A stretch of 64,000 nucleotides of DNA from Diadema setosum (lineage: Eukaryota > Echinodermata > Echinoidea > Diadematoida > Diadematidae), in assembly GCA_033980235.1 (NCBI GenBank), contig CM067064.1, positions 29,640,170 through 29,704,169 on the forward strand, given 5' to 3'. The notes beneath the pieces were generated by a model, which had not been told where the DNA came from, did not search any database, and saw only the letters and a list, made by a program, of their open reading frames with translations. Of the stretch, positions 12,030 through 23,500 are shown piece after piece. A program made the position numbers and the translations under genes. Within the stretch, counting starts at the first letter, position 1; the number at the start of each line of letters is the position of its first letter.

Positions 12030-12310
12030 GTTCTTTTCACTCAAAAAGTCACCTATTTTCTGTACATGCACCCAATGAAATATAGTCCCTTCAAATTCCA
12101 TGAGAAAAGCTTTCATCTTCCAACCAAAATGCAATTTGTAGATGAATTCATACTCGATATCTGCAGCTATTCAGTTTTTTTTTTTTTTGGCAAACTGCAA
12201 TATTGATTTTTAATTAATTTTTCCTTCATATATTTTGGTATCTTTGGTACGATTTTGTGAAGGGGTCTAGGACATTCCATTTTATTTCCAGGTGTGAGCC
12301 CTAGAGTACT
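12030..12310 (-). repeat. Dispersed repeat, copy 2 (in the TLR intron)
   Basis: Inverted relative to 1330-1600: AGTCACCTATTTTCTGTACA to GGTGTGAGCCCTAGAG, including the shared ACTGAATAG/GGCAAA poly-A segment. Confidence 0.7.
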
Positions 12311-12414
12311 TTGAAAATTGAAAATGTCTCGAGGGGGAATTGGCTAATGTTCTTTTTTTATTCATGTGTTATCATTTTTCATTGTTACTTTGGAGCAATT
12401 CTCCTTTGTATATT

Positions 12415-13751
12415 TATGCCTCCGCCACGAAGTGGTGCCGGAGGCATTATGTTTTCGGGTTGTCCGTCCGTCCGTCCGTCTGTCCGTCCGTCCGTCCTTC
12501 CGTCCGTCCGTCCTTCCGTCCGTCCGTCCTTCCGTCCGTCCGTCCTTCCGTCCGTCCGTAATGAATTTTGTGGACAGGGTAACTACCAAAACCTTTTGAG
12601 GTATCCTAATGAAACTTGGCATGTATGTGTATTAGGGGGTGAAGTTGTGCCTATCAACTTTTGGGTGCACATGCTCAAGGTCAAAGGTCAAAAGGTCAAG
12701 GTCAAATACATAAAATTTCACTTTTTCCACCATATCTATTGAATGCCTGAAGATATTTTCTTGAAACTTAGTGTATACATGTATTACCCAATTAAGATTC
12801 TCTGGTGAAAGTTTGCGTCATGAGGTCAAAGGTCAAAGGTCAAAAGGTCAGGGTCAAATACATGAAATTTCACTATTTTCGCCATATCCATTGAATGCCT
12901 GAAGATATTTTCTTGAAACTTAGTGTATACATGTATTACCCAATTAAGAATCGCTGGTGAAAGTTTGGATCATGAGGTCAAAGGTCAAAAGGTCAAAAGG
13001 TCAAGTAAAAATATCAAAACTTCTTTTTTTTCTCCGTGCCTTGGAAAATTGTTCAAGGTATCTTCATGGAACATAGTATATACATGTACTGACTGGAAGT
13101 GATTATCTAGAGAATGTAGGGTTCATGGGGTCAAAGGTCAGGGGTCAAAGGTCAAGTGCAACACTTCAAAATTTTACTATTTCCCTCATATTTATGCAAT
13201 GCCAGCAGGGTTATTATTTTTTTACACTTGGTGTATGCATGTGTAACCTAATAGAAATTCTCTGGAAAGTTTTTTTTTTCTTCTTTTTTTGCCTCAAAGG
13301 TCAAAAGGTCAAAGATCAAGTGAAAGTGCTGAACTAACTTTTTCCTCCATATCACAAAGTGGCTCAAGTTATCTTGAAACTTAGTACATATTATGCATGT
13401 TCTACTTGAAAGTGATTATCTTATGAATTTTAGGGTCAAGGGCCAGATGAAAATGGTAACAATTTACTATTCAATTCAGAAATTGCACTTTTTCTCCACA
13501 CCTGTACCTTGAAAATTACTCAATGCCTAAATGTATGAATGGGTCAAAGTCAGGTTAAAGTCCTTAAATCCCTAGATACATGCTCTCCTATTCATCCAAT
13601 TAAACCTAGGTCAAGGAAGGTGAACATTCAACACGTTTGTGACAAACTTGTCATTTCAATATTTTGCCACTTTTGTGAAAATGTAATCACACATTGTCCA
13701 CATGTACTATCTAGACCTATTGGGAAAATCATGCATTATGGCGGAGGCATA
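12415..13751 (+). mobile_element. Hairpin/(CCGT)n/AGGTCA-repeat element with short TIRs
   Basis: Starts TATGCCTCCGCCA (12415-12427) and ends with its inverse TGGCGGAGGCATA (13739-13751). The first 35 bases form a hairpin. A (CCGT)n/(CCTTCCGT)n array follows at about 12463-12558. Then come repeated ~150-bp units: ATGAAACTT or TTGAAACTTAGT, a TATACATGTA-like motif, and clusters of AGGTCA. Perfect DR1 (AGGTCAAAGGTCA) occurs at 12678, 12823, 12830 and 12975, and GGGTCAAAGGTCA at 13128 and 13142. It lies wholly in the TLR intron. No transposase is visible. Confidence 0.75.
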
Positions 13752-13785
13752 CCAGTCGCCAAAGCGACATTTCTAGTTTTCAAGC

Positions 13786-14035
13786 TTTAAATGGGGCATT
13801 CTAAACGATTAATGTAATTTCACATAATGTAGTACATAAATCCGTAGCTAGTACCATGTAAAGATTTGTGGAATCTATGGTCCGGCCTTGAGCAGATAAA
13901 CCAATACTCTCGGAAACCCAAACCATATTACACTGAACGAGGATGATGACGTAGGAGGCACACGTACCCCAATAGTGTAGCATTAATGTAATCATACAAC
14001 AATCGTGACAATACCACTTGCTTCAACTTTACCTG
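13786..14035 (+). repeat. Dispersed ~250-bp repeat, copy 2 (in the TLR intron)
   Basis: Diverged copy of the repeat at 8465-8722, opposite orientation; see that entry for the shared blocks. Confidence 0.65.
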
Positions 14036-14345
14036 TGTAGATTTTATGCGTGCTTTCTTTTTTGTTATGCTTCCTGGAGCACCAAATCATGCATTCGTAT
14101 TTGAACCTGCTATGTCATCATCCTCGTTAATTATGATTTGTTAAGAATTTTGAAAACACCTATTTCTTCATCCAGTTCACTGGAAATTCTGAAACTGTGT
14201 ATCCATTTCACAGATGGTCAAAAGCAAAAGTCTGAAAATCATCCGGAGGTCTCCTTTGACGAGAACTATCGGATCATTTTCTTGAAGATGAAGTCCATTC
14301 ATCAATTCTTTCACCCTCCTCCCCCCCCCCCCTTCCCTCATGCAG

Positions 14346-14762
14346 ATCGAGGAGGAGTTGTTGCCACATTTGGAGGAACAGAACAACTTCCGGCTGTGCG
14401 TCCACGAGCGCGACTTCGTGCTCGGGCGAAAGATCATGGAGAGCATCGTCGAGGCCGTCGACAACAGTCGCTTCACCATCTGCCTGCTCAGCGAGAACTA
14501 CCTGGAGAGCCGGTGGTGCAAGATGGAGCGAGAGTTCGCCATGGCCAACATCATCCATCGCGACGTCCTCATCATCATTGTGCTCGGCGACATCCCCATC
14601 AACAAGCTCACGCGCTACTATAAGCTGCACAAAACGATGATGAATCGGACCTACCTCAAGTGGCCCGACCAGCCCGGGCGCGAGCGGGACGTGTTCTGGC
14701 AGAAGCTGGTCGACGTTCTCCGTGACCCCGACATGCGCGTGAATATGAATAACAATGTTTGA
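14346..14762 (+). CDS. Toll-like receptor, coding exon 2 (rest of TIR domain)
   Basis: 138 codons plus TGA completing the cytoplasmic TIR domain begun at 9499-11646; the joined protein is about 854 residues. The acceptor is a C-rich tract ending CTCATGCAG at 14345, and the junction is phase 0. Visible TIR elements are the EELLPHLEE helix, box 2 (RDFVLG, where the family consensus is RDxxPG), the LLSENYLESRWCKMEREFA segment typical of TLRs, and box 3 (FW). The usual BB-loop proline is leucine here. An ATG overlapping the acceptor (14340) could mimic a start but lies in the intron. TIR domains recruit MyD88-type adaptors, so signalling is inferred from the family and not shown. An AATAAA follows 61 bases after the stop. 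Confidence 0.92.
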   Translation: MEEELLPHLEEQNNFRLCVHERDFVLGRKIMESIVEAVDNSRFTICLLSENYLESRWCKMEREFAMANIIHRDVLIIIVLGDIPINKLTRYYKLHKTMMNRTYLKWPDQPGRERDVFWQKLVDVLRDPDMRVNMNNNV

Positions 14763-14822
14763 TGACCTACCAGTGTAGGCCTACTCGACGCTCATGTTAG
14801 ACGGTGAAGGATATAAAAAAAG

Positions 14823-14828
14823 AATAAA
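14823..14828 (+). other. Probable poly(A) signal of the TLR gene
   Basis: AATAAA 61 bases after the TGA of the TIR exon, in an A-rich 3' flank. The short distance would give a very short 3' UTR; a later signal cannot be excluded. Confidence 0.45.
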
Positions 14829-17008
14829 GAAATAATGATAACAAGTTATGGATTCAGCAAACACAGAACAATTAGTGGCGCCCCATAGTTTGAGGAAAAT
14901 TGGATAATTCATTAGAATAATATGATTTTTTTTTTGTTTTTGTTTAACATCATGTGCCGACTGGATATTGGTGAGAACTCTTGAATATTTCGTTATGTCA
15001 GCGTTTATATAGAACTATAATATTAAGAACAAATGAAAAGATTACACACACACACACCCACACACACGGCTGGCACAGTTTCTCCAACGTCATGTCAACG
15101 GATAAAGAAATAATTTCCTCCACATAATATAGCAGTACAGGCACCGTGACAGGTCCAGGAAATGTTAACTTTTTTTTTCCAAAAAAGGAGGAACATTCTT
15201 AAATTTCTTTTACAATCTACTTGCATTATTCAGAAACACATTATGTACTAACCAAAACACACTCGCAAAAAAAAAAAAAAAAATCATAACATTTTAATGG
15301 ATCTTCCAATTTTCCTCCAACTTTCACCGAGTGTTACAATCAACTTTTTAATATTCGATGACTCTGCTTATTGGGGAAACTTCCCCTTTAAAGTTTCATT
15401 GCACGTTGCAATATTATCGCAACTTGTAAAGTATAGACCTCAAATGCCTTCCAGTTTGTCCAGATGTGTTTGGTAACATTATGTTGTCAGTTACGGCAAA
15501 ATTATGGTACAAGACAAAAAAAAAAATCATAGGGAGTGAATACCTCTCAAAAGTTTCATGTCAGAACGACCAAATCACCGAACATGGACACCATTTTCAT
15601 GTCTCGCGTATGCACACACGTTCAACACTGTTAATAACAATGTTTGGACATGCGTAGTCGATTCATTATCCCCCCCCCCCACCATGATTCTCTTTAAAAA
15701 ATGGACTGTATTATACTGTACTCTCCTTGAGTATGTGGCTATGAATTGTACGGATCGTTTTTGTTTTGTTTTGAGTTTTTTTTTTCGCTTCGAATGCGAA
15801 CTACCTTTTGCTTTGTCTATCTTTTAGGCTGCAGTTTGTTGTGATTATTTAAGGAGGTGTCTTTATAGATATGCTATTTTGGTGATTTATTTCCGTCTTT
15901 GACGCAGGTTAATATGACTACAAGACTTTGTGCCAGAAGCGACTGAAAAATGTGATAGATTGCACCTTGTCCACAGAAAATAACACTAGTATCTTCCTCG
16001 TTGTTTTGCTTTTACACTATCTTGCTAGCACTAGATCGTTGCTAGTCTGAAGTTGCATAACTCATTATGGACGATTTCAGTTCTTCGCTCAAAAAATAAA
16101 TAAATAAATAAATAAATAAATAACCGCTGTAAATACCCGCAGCAACGTTTAAACAATGTTTTGTAAATATGCCTTTGTTTCGATTCGCACTTCCCCTCCT
16201 TTTACCAACAAAGTTGCGGAAGACGATCAGCCTTAAACGTGTGCAATACACACAGTCTGAAATCAGTTTGGGTTGTTATATAGTTATCGGCTAGTGATAA
16301 AGAAGTTTTGATTCCCGCACTAATCACAACAATTGACACATATTAATCTCTGTTTCATCGCGTCCCGAACATCATTACTATTATTATGATATTGTCCTTG
16401 TAGAAGATACGTCGTAAGTTTTTGCCAAAAGAGACAGGTAGTTTTGTTAAGACTATTCGGCAGGTGTAAGTCCCAAAGTGGATACATGTACCAATGATAA
16501 GATATACTTCACATAAACAATGCATGCTGGTATACATGACTCTGTGGATGTTTATTGGCTATAGTATACTTTTTTAAAGCAGCCGGTCTGCCCATCCAAG
16601 CTTGTGTATGATGAATTAAATATCAGATATAAAAGTATGATAAAAATACGATTAGTCCAGTCTCATTAAGGAAATTATTTCTTCTCAGTGTTTTTTTTTT
16701 TCTTTTAGACCTTATCTTGATGTATTGTCAAATACTTAATTACATAATTTTGCGACATTGGCTTAGCAGTAGCCCATGCAGTCGTGTGATATGACAAAAC
16801 CGCCGCAAATTTGACAATGTCGTGCTGATGATGCTCAAAATGAAGTCCTGTTGGTACTAATAATCACATGAAGATTTTTTTTTTAAAGATATAAATCATC
16901 GTTTTTACAATCGGTCTTTAGCTACACCCTTGTACAAAGTCACCCATTGCAAAGAACAAAGAAACAAAACAACCAAACAAAAAACAAAGAAGTGAAATTG
17001 CGTAATTT
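14829..17008. other. Intergenic downstream of the TLR gene
   Basis: AT-rich with poly-A/T tracts, a short (CA)n near 15044-15066 and an (AATA)n microsatellite at about 16090-16123. No gene is recognised. Confidence 0.5.
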
Positions 17009-17009
17009 T

Positions 17010-17348
17010 GCGGTTACACAATCAAACAGGCGTTTTCACATCAGCCCGATGTTTCGAAATAGCGCGCTATTTTCTGACTTGGGAAAATTAACCCGATCAC
17101 GAAATAGCGCGCTATTTGATAATGTGAATACAAATTAGCGCACTAACTGATCGAGAAAATTTCTCGAGTCCAACTCGGGAAATTTCCGAATTAGCAGAAT
17201 AATTAATGCGAACTATCGCGCTATTTGATAATGTTCGGGCTGATGTGAATAGGAAATTAAATAGCGCGCTAATTTGCGATCGCGAAAAATATCTCGAGCT
17301 TGGATTTTTATCGGGCTGATGTGAAAACGCCTATTTGTGTGACCGTCC
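17010..17348. mobile_element. Foldback MITE with CG-rich core
   Basis: Perfect 23-bp inverted repeats AGGCGTTTTCACATCAGCCC(GAT) at 17028-17050 and 17310-17332, with weaker pairing outward to about 17010 and 17348 (GGTTACACA / TGTGTGACC). The interior repeats the motif AAATAGCGCGCTATTT several times, plus TCTCGAG and TCGCGA sites. Confidence 0.85.
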
Positions 17349-19555
17349 GGTTCAAAACCCACAACAATAGGCCATAAAGAATGCTAATTTTTCTACATAG
17401 TCTAAAATAGTTTAGAATTGGATTATCCTAACCCATTCAAAAAGTGTTTGAAGTAAGAGAGATTTATAGGAGGTGCAGTTTTTCTTAGGAAAGGGAGAAA
17501 ATATGATTTATTCGGGTCATTCGGGCGTGCTGTGCAACAGTATCAATGAAAATCACAGTAAAAGCAGAGCATGTCCGAAAAATATGGTCCGTAAAAACTG
17601 TTACTATCTCGATTTCAGTTTCGCTTCAATCCGCCAGAATTTTTGACAGTATAGGTAGAAAAGAGATTACTCTCTCAAATAAAACAATTTTTTAAGATTT
17701 GAGTCGGTCAACCCGAATGACTATTTTGGTATATTACAAAGAATCCCAATCTGCGATTTATGTGGGTTTTTGAGCTGCGCTGTCTCAAATAATTAAGTTG
17801 ATAAAGGGATTTCCCCTCTCCTTGCATTTCATATCCAAAATGAGGTAAGTTTTTGGTCAAATACATGCAATATAAGCAACATTGTAACGCTGCGTGACAT
17901 CGCCTCATATCAATTTCGTATGTAACAAACAAAACCATGTGAAACTTCAAAATTTTGCACAACTTGTTGTTAGGAAAGGAATGTTTGATATTTATTACAC
18001 TGCGAAATGCTGCATTGTAAGGCTTAATAGTATTTGCATTCACAGATATATATATTTATGATATATATAAATGTTACAGTGCTTCACAGTAAAAATCATG
18101 TTCTGGAGACGTTGTAGGTACTGTTTAGTGCAAAGCTAGCATCTGTTATCTTTTTTTTTTTTTCATCCTCATAGCTATCAATCTGGATGTGGTGTGATCA
18201 TATTGTAATGGACGCCAGAAAATATACCTCAATAGCAACGGCAAGTTTCAATAGCACATCTTACCGCAACTTACGAAAGCATTTTTCAAATCATTGGACA
18301 TACGAGACTATTATAAACAGATGTAGTTTTCAATCCATGTGGTGTTTACTCAATTCTGTGAGTTGAGATATACAAGCTTTCTTGTGACCTGAAAGGGTCT
18401 TGGTTTTCCCCAGTCTCGGAAAGAGAGGGAGAGATTTGGTGAGAGAATAGAGCATTAAAACCGGAATCACAAACACTCCATTAATCTCATGACTGAGTTT
18501 TCGATAGTTATGATGTTTATTTAATACTCTATTGTAATATGAATTACAAATATGGAAATATGTTTATACAAATGAAGATGCCTTCCGTTTCTTAAGATCA
18601 AGCTTTCACTGTCGCAGCATCGTAATAGAAAAACTAGTAACTGTTTTGATGTAGATATTATCCTTAAATGGCTTCTTCAAACCATTTCAAGTATAAGAAT
18701 AGTAATGATTATGATGAATACTATTTTATAAAACGCCATACACCTGTAGAACATTCAAAGGCGCAGTATATTAGAAGTAATAGAAGTGGTACAGTCGTAG
18801 TGTAAAAGTATTTGGAGTAACTGGCTGCAGAAGTAGGCTTAATAGCAATACGATGTAGTTATAAGTGTCTAGTATTGTGTACAAAGTTTAGTATTTTTTC
18901 TTATAAGGGAGGATACACTGTGATGAGTTGGGGGAACAATAAAGTTCTTCATGTTATCTTATCATTATAACAAACAATTATCGGCTCTGTCTGTTTTGGG
19001 TTTTTTTTTTTTTTAATGTGCAGTTGTGTCTTGTCATGCCCATCTGCGAGTTTTCTGTTATTGGTTGTGTGTATATATACATTGGCTGGTCTTAATTGCC
19101 TTTACCTGACCTTGGCGTTTGCGAAGAATAGCACTAAACTCTTATGAAAGAACTCGATTCCTAAAATGAAACTTGGATATCGATGGTGTTTTAAATATTA
19201 TAAGAAAGGTAATGAGATACAGGAAATAACAATGATGATAACGATTACAGCGATAATGATAAAAACAAAATGACAATGAAATCATGGATCATATTGATAG
19301 CAAATTCATATAAAGCACTATTTATGAGCACGGGAAATACAGGAAGAATAAAACAACTGTTTAGGCTAGTATTATAAACAATTATCGTATACCACACACA
19401 CTGAGAGACGCTTGTTGAAATTAGGTGGCAGGAGTAGCACTATATTCTTGTCACCTCGGAATCTAGAATTTTATTATATGACTGGCTCGAATTAAGCAAT
19501 GCATGATGTATTTGTTTTATATCCCTCCAACGAATCTTATATATATATATATATT
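17349..19555. other. Intergenic, nothing recognised
   Basis: AT-rich, poly-T tracts, a short ATATAT cluster near 18045-18070. Open frames are short and unconvincing. Confidence 0.5.
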
Positions 19556-19770
19556 ATAAGCTGTTATTTTCGCGAGGGTTTAATTTTCGCGAATTTCGCG
19601 AAACACAGTTGGATCGCCATTTTAACAGCACGCGAAAATGTCTTTATGCGCCAGGGTAATAGTGCACTTACTTTAGCGTCAGCGTCAGTTCGCAAAAACT
19701 ACATCTCGAGTCGCGAAAATGTCTATGACCTCATTTGCGAAAATATCTGTACGCAAAAATAACAGCTTAT
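19556..19770. mobile_element. 215-bp foldback MITE, 'TTTTCGCG' type
   Basis: ATAAGCTGTTATTTTCGCG at 19556-19574 is matched by ACGCAAAAATAACAGCTTAT ending at 19770 (one mismatch). The interior carries repeated TTCGCGAA/CGCGAAAATGTCT motifs in both orientations. It sits against an AT microsatellite. Confidence 0.82.
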
Positions 19771-19927
19771 ACAGATATATGATTGTTTACACTTATCATA
19801 ATAATCAGTCAAAGTGTAATCCTGGTCATGAATATGTTATGGATCAGTTTCATCCAAATCTGTGCTGATATCCCGATAGCACTTTACACACGCTATCGAT
19901 CAAAGACCATTGGCAGATTCGTCCATG

Positions 19928-20064
19928 GCATATGATATGACCACATTCCTGGTATAGTGCACTATACCAATAATGTCGTCACGGCATAGCACAATTTTCT
20001 CAATCGGCATTTTTGTTTCAACATCATTGACATCATATCAGTGGTATGAATGGTCATATCATAC
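19928..20064. repeat. Small inverted repeat with 18-bp perfect palindrome
   Basis: TATGATATGACCA near 19930 pairs with TGGTCATATCATA near 20051. Inside lies the perfect palindrome GGTATAGTGCACTATACC (19951-19968). Possibly a small MITE. Confidence 0.5.
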
Positions 20065-20403
20065 ATGAACGCTATACTCGCCGAACAGGATTTCATTAAT
20101 GAGGGATATAATACTACATCATTATAGGTGAGACTTGTTCGCCGACCAGACCAGCGTGTATGACTCCATCAAAATAAAACACTGAATTGAATTACTCATC
20201 TGTGTGCAAATGAAAGTGTGAGTGTGGGAATAAGAGGCAGCTATGTCTCAAGCAATGTACTGAATTGTGTAAATACTGATAATATAAGATTAAATTTTTT
20301 AAAAAAAGTAAAAGACTGAGAACACGTTAATTTTGTGTTATGCCGTTCTTTAGCATACTTCTTGCGTAATCATATACTCACACATACGCACGCACACTCA
20401 CTA

Positions 20404-20406
<3 letters not shown>

Positions 20407-20449
<43 letters not shown>

Positions 20450-20761
20450 GCAAGTGTGCGTGCGTGCGTGTGTGTGTGTGAGTGTGTGTAGTATTTCATA
20501 GTCCACGTGTTGGCCAATCAATGGTAATAGCTGGAAAATAGAGAAATTACTCCCGAAAATTTGTGAATAGCATATTAACTGTTGTACACTTTATTTTCTA
20601 TTATGCAGTTATCATTTACAATTGATTATGTTAATATTAAACATCGTTTTATTTTACCGTTTCCATGTAGAGTAATTTACTCATTTCGCCCGATATATAT
20701 ATATATATACATAATATATATATATATATATATATATACATAATATATATATATATATTTA

Positions 20762-20853
<92 letters not shown>

Positions 20854-20882
20854 TAGATATGTAGAGAGAGAGAGAGAGAGAG
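20407..20882. repeat. (AT)n microsatellite cluster
   Basis: (AT)n at 20407-20445, (TG)n nearby (20455-20490), then long interrupted (TA)n at about 20693-20850 followed by (GA)n at about 20863-20882. Confidence 0.9.
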
Positions 20883-23010
20883 GATTTATATTTATGTCTA
20901 TATGTATATGGCGCACATGAAAAGCCTTATGGATGAGTGAGTTATACAAACTAGAGTCTCAGATTCACATTATGAAAGCCAGAAAAAAAACAGCAACAAC
21001 AACAACAACAATAACACCACCACCAACAACAATAACAACACTGGTTTGAAAGTCCCACTTGCCGGGTCATCACCATATCGTCACCGATTAGTGCATGTGC
21101 CGATGTACGTGTAGTGCTGTTGTCGTTGTCTTGGACACACGGGGGGGGGGGGGGGGGTCAAAAGCATGGTCGTTCAGTAGTTTGTTTGTTTGTTTGTTTG
21201 CTTTTATTGTTCCATATCCAGGTTTCAACAATAAACCTTATACATATACAAGAAAAAATACATGGATGAATTCAATGTCGAATACAGCATTTAAGACAAT
21301 TGAACATGTGAAATATGAGGAATCTATTGAATAAGCATTGCTTGTAGGGTGTAGATTCCCAGATGTTGGAATGAGATATATTATTGGGATTCTGTGATTC
21401 AATTCAAAGAAATGACAATTTATGAATTAGGGCCCATAAATGTCGAAGAATATTATTAAAAAAAAAAGAAAACAATGTCCGCAGCACAAAATTTCTAGAG
21501 AATTGCACAATCATACGAGCGATGTATAACAAGTCAGATACAATATACGGCTGTTATTATAGATGTTATTACCCGCCCGCAATTACACCAAGGAGGTTTT
21601 ATACCTGGCGTTCCAACTGGCTGTAATTATTCAAACAGTTGTCAGATTTCTATTGATGTACAAAAAAATTCCACAGGTGCACTTGTGCCTTTGATGATCT
21701 ATGTTCGACACCGCCGTCTTGCTGAGCAATCTGGAGATTCATTTTGAAAGTTATCATAATGTTGGCCATATTTTGCTTATCTTTTAATTGAATGAAATGA
21801 AATTTCATTTAATGATAAAGCATGTAAAACAAAAGTCAATCCCGTCCAGAAATTTGTTCAAAAGTGTAAATCAGAGCTGTATCATGTGAAAATATTTTAA
21901 AAAATACCATCCTGGAAAGCTGGTTTTATCACTTTTCCGCTTAATTTTCACAAATGAAACTAATATGGAATAATCTTCAAGCATAATTCTTTATTGATAT
22001 AATCAGATTAGTGCCCGGATATGCCCAGTCGAGTAACTTTCATCTTTATTTCAGCATTTTTTGCTCAATTTCTATTCGCGCATCCTCGTGTCTGTACCAC
22101 CTATCTTTTGTAAGAAGGGATAGCGAAAAGTAATTACCATCACAAAGACATATCTTCCTTTGAAAATGGTTGGGGAGTATGCAATGAGACACGAGTCAAT
22201 TGTCTTTCTATCTGCGCGGCAGATCCTGTTTGGCACATGCTTCAAATAATGTTTGAGCGGCGGCTTCGAACATGGGATCAAAGGGAATAACACTGTTGTT
22301 ACTCCATCTCTTGAACCTCCTTGATTACACCTATAATTTCTTTGTTTCAATCGTATCGCGAGTCACAACAGCAGAGGGCGAGCTTCTGGTAACGGTCAGC
22401 TTGGCAGATCTTGAAAACTTCAACCAAACTTTTGCAAGTTATCTGCACGCTGGATCTTACATTTATTTTTCCCATCTATGTTGTGCTTTCACTTGATATC
22501 AACCACCAGGTATGATGATATTATTACAAAACCATCCACTACTCTGCAAATTACTGACAAAATATAGACTCGAATTCCAATCCAACACTATTGTACCTAG
22601 GCTTTTATTATTAAAAAGATCGTCGATCTTCGTACTGGTATTCGATCAATGGCTCTGCATCACGCTAGAACTCGACATCACGTCGTCCAACAGCGCCCCC
22701 TTGAATCCTTTCCCTGTTAGTGTGCCTTGACATTTGAGGTGCGATGTCTTGGAGGTTTAAATTGCACAAGGCGATACGTAATGTGTTATGTACATAAAGA
22801 CGGATAATAACAATCTTTAGACCTGCGATGCTAAAGTTTACGACGCGCCTTCTCCCGGGTTGGACAATGGAAACAGCTGTCTCACGCATGACGTGCAGAA
22901 CACCATATTTTGCCTATCTAATAAAAGGGGGTCTCCCCCCTGAGCGGCGAATGTAATATCGAGTAGCGTCGTCTGAGCGTTCGCGTCGCAGATCTAAAGC
23001 TCTCGCTAAT
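20883..23010. other. Intergenic, low-complexity tracts
   Basis: Contains (AAC)n-like repeats near 20990-21040, a poly-G run at about 21140-21157 and (GTTT)n at about 21179-21200 followed by an AATAAACC-type retroelement-tail-like segment. No gene is recognised. Confidence 0.5.
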
Positions 23011-23011
23011 T

Positions 23012-23180
23012 GGGTCTAGGGTAATTACCCAGACCCTTCCCCTGACACTAACCCTAATCCTAATCCTCAACCTAATCCTATCCCTTAATCCAACCCTAAC
23101 CCTAATCTTTACTCTAGCCTTAGCACTAACTACTGTTTAGCCGGGGGTACATTGTCCTCGGGGGTAATTGCCCTGATATG
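23012..23180. repeat. Degenerate CCCTAA (telomere-like) array
   Basis: Opens with the imperfect palindrome GGGTCTAGGGTAATTACCC(AGACCC) at 23012-23036. Then about 70 bases of CCCTAA/CCCTAAT variants follow (23045-23110), and a second GGGGGTAATTGCCC motif at about 23160. The interior resembles the TTAGGG array of the element at 61021-61260. Confidence 0.6.
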
Positions 23181-23373
23181 CGCTAATTATATTACTTGCA
23201 CGCCAGTACAAAAGCAGCATGAACCCGTATCCAGGCACTGCTCATTTTGTGCGTACTGGATACAAATTGACCCGGAAAGGGGAACAATAAGTAAATATTT
23301 GGTACTTGTGACAAGGATATTTACGCTTTGAAATAAATAAATAAATAAATGCTAAATCAAAATTCTAATATTG

Positions 23374-23500
23374 CCACTCCTCCAAATGTTAAATTCAAAC
23401 TCAAATTGTGAATTTGGCATTCAAAATGTTGAACTACCATTCCAGAAATCTAACATTCTAACATTCTAAGTGTTAAGTTTAAAAGGTTGGAGGAGTGACA
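23374..23500. repeat. Short inverted repeat
   Basis: TTGCCACTCCTCCAA near 23373 pairs with TTGGAGGAGTGACAA near 23486, enclosing about 100 bases of partly self-complementary ATTCAAAATGTT sequence. Confidence 0.5.

Larger units (their letters stand above)
11647..14345 (+). other. TLR intron, built largely of repeats
   Basis: 2.7-kb phase-0 intron inside the TIR coding region, with GT donor and C-tract/AG acceptor. From 5' to 3' it contains poly-A and poly-C tracts, an inverted copy of the dispersed repeat seen at 1330-1600 (12030-12310), the hairpin/(CCGT)n/AGGTCA element (12415-13751) and a diverged copy of the repeat at 8465-8722 (13786-14035). No coding sequence is recognisable inside it. 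Confidence 0.8.

Noticed and set aside
12311..12742. Open frames with Pro-Ser-Val-Arg repeats
   Set aside because: Translation of the (CCGT)n array of a mobile element.
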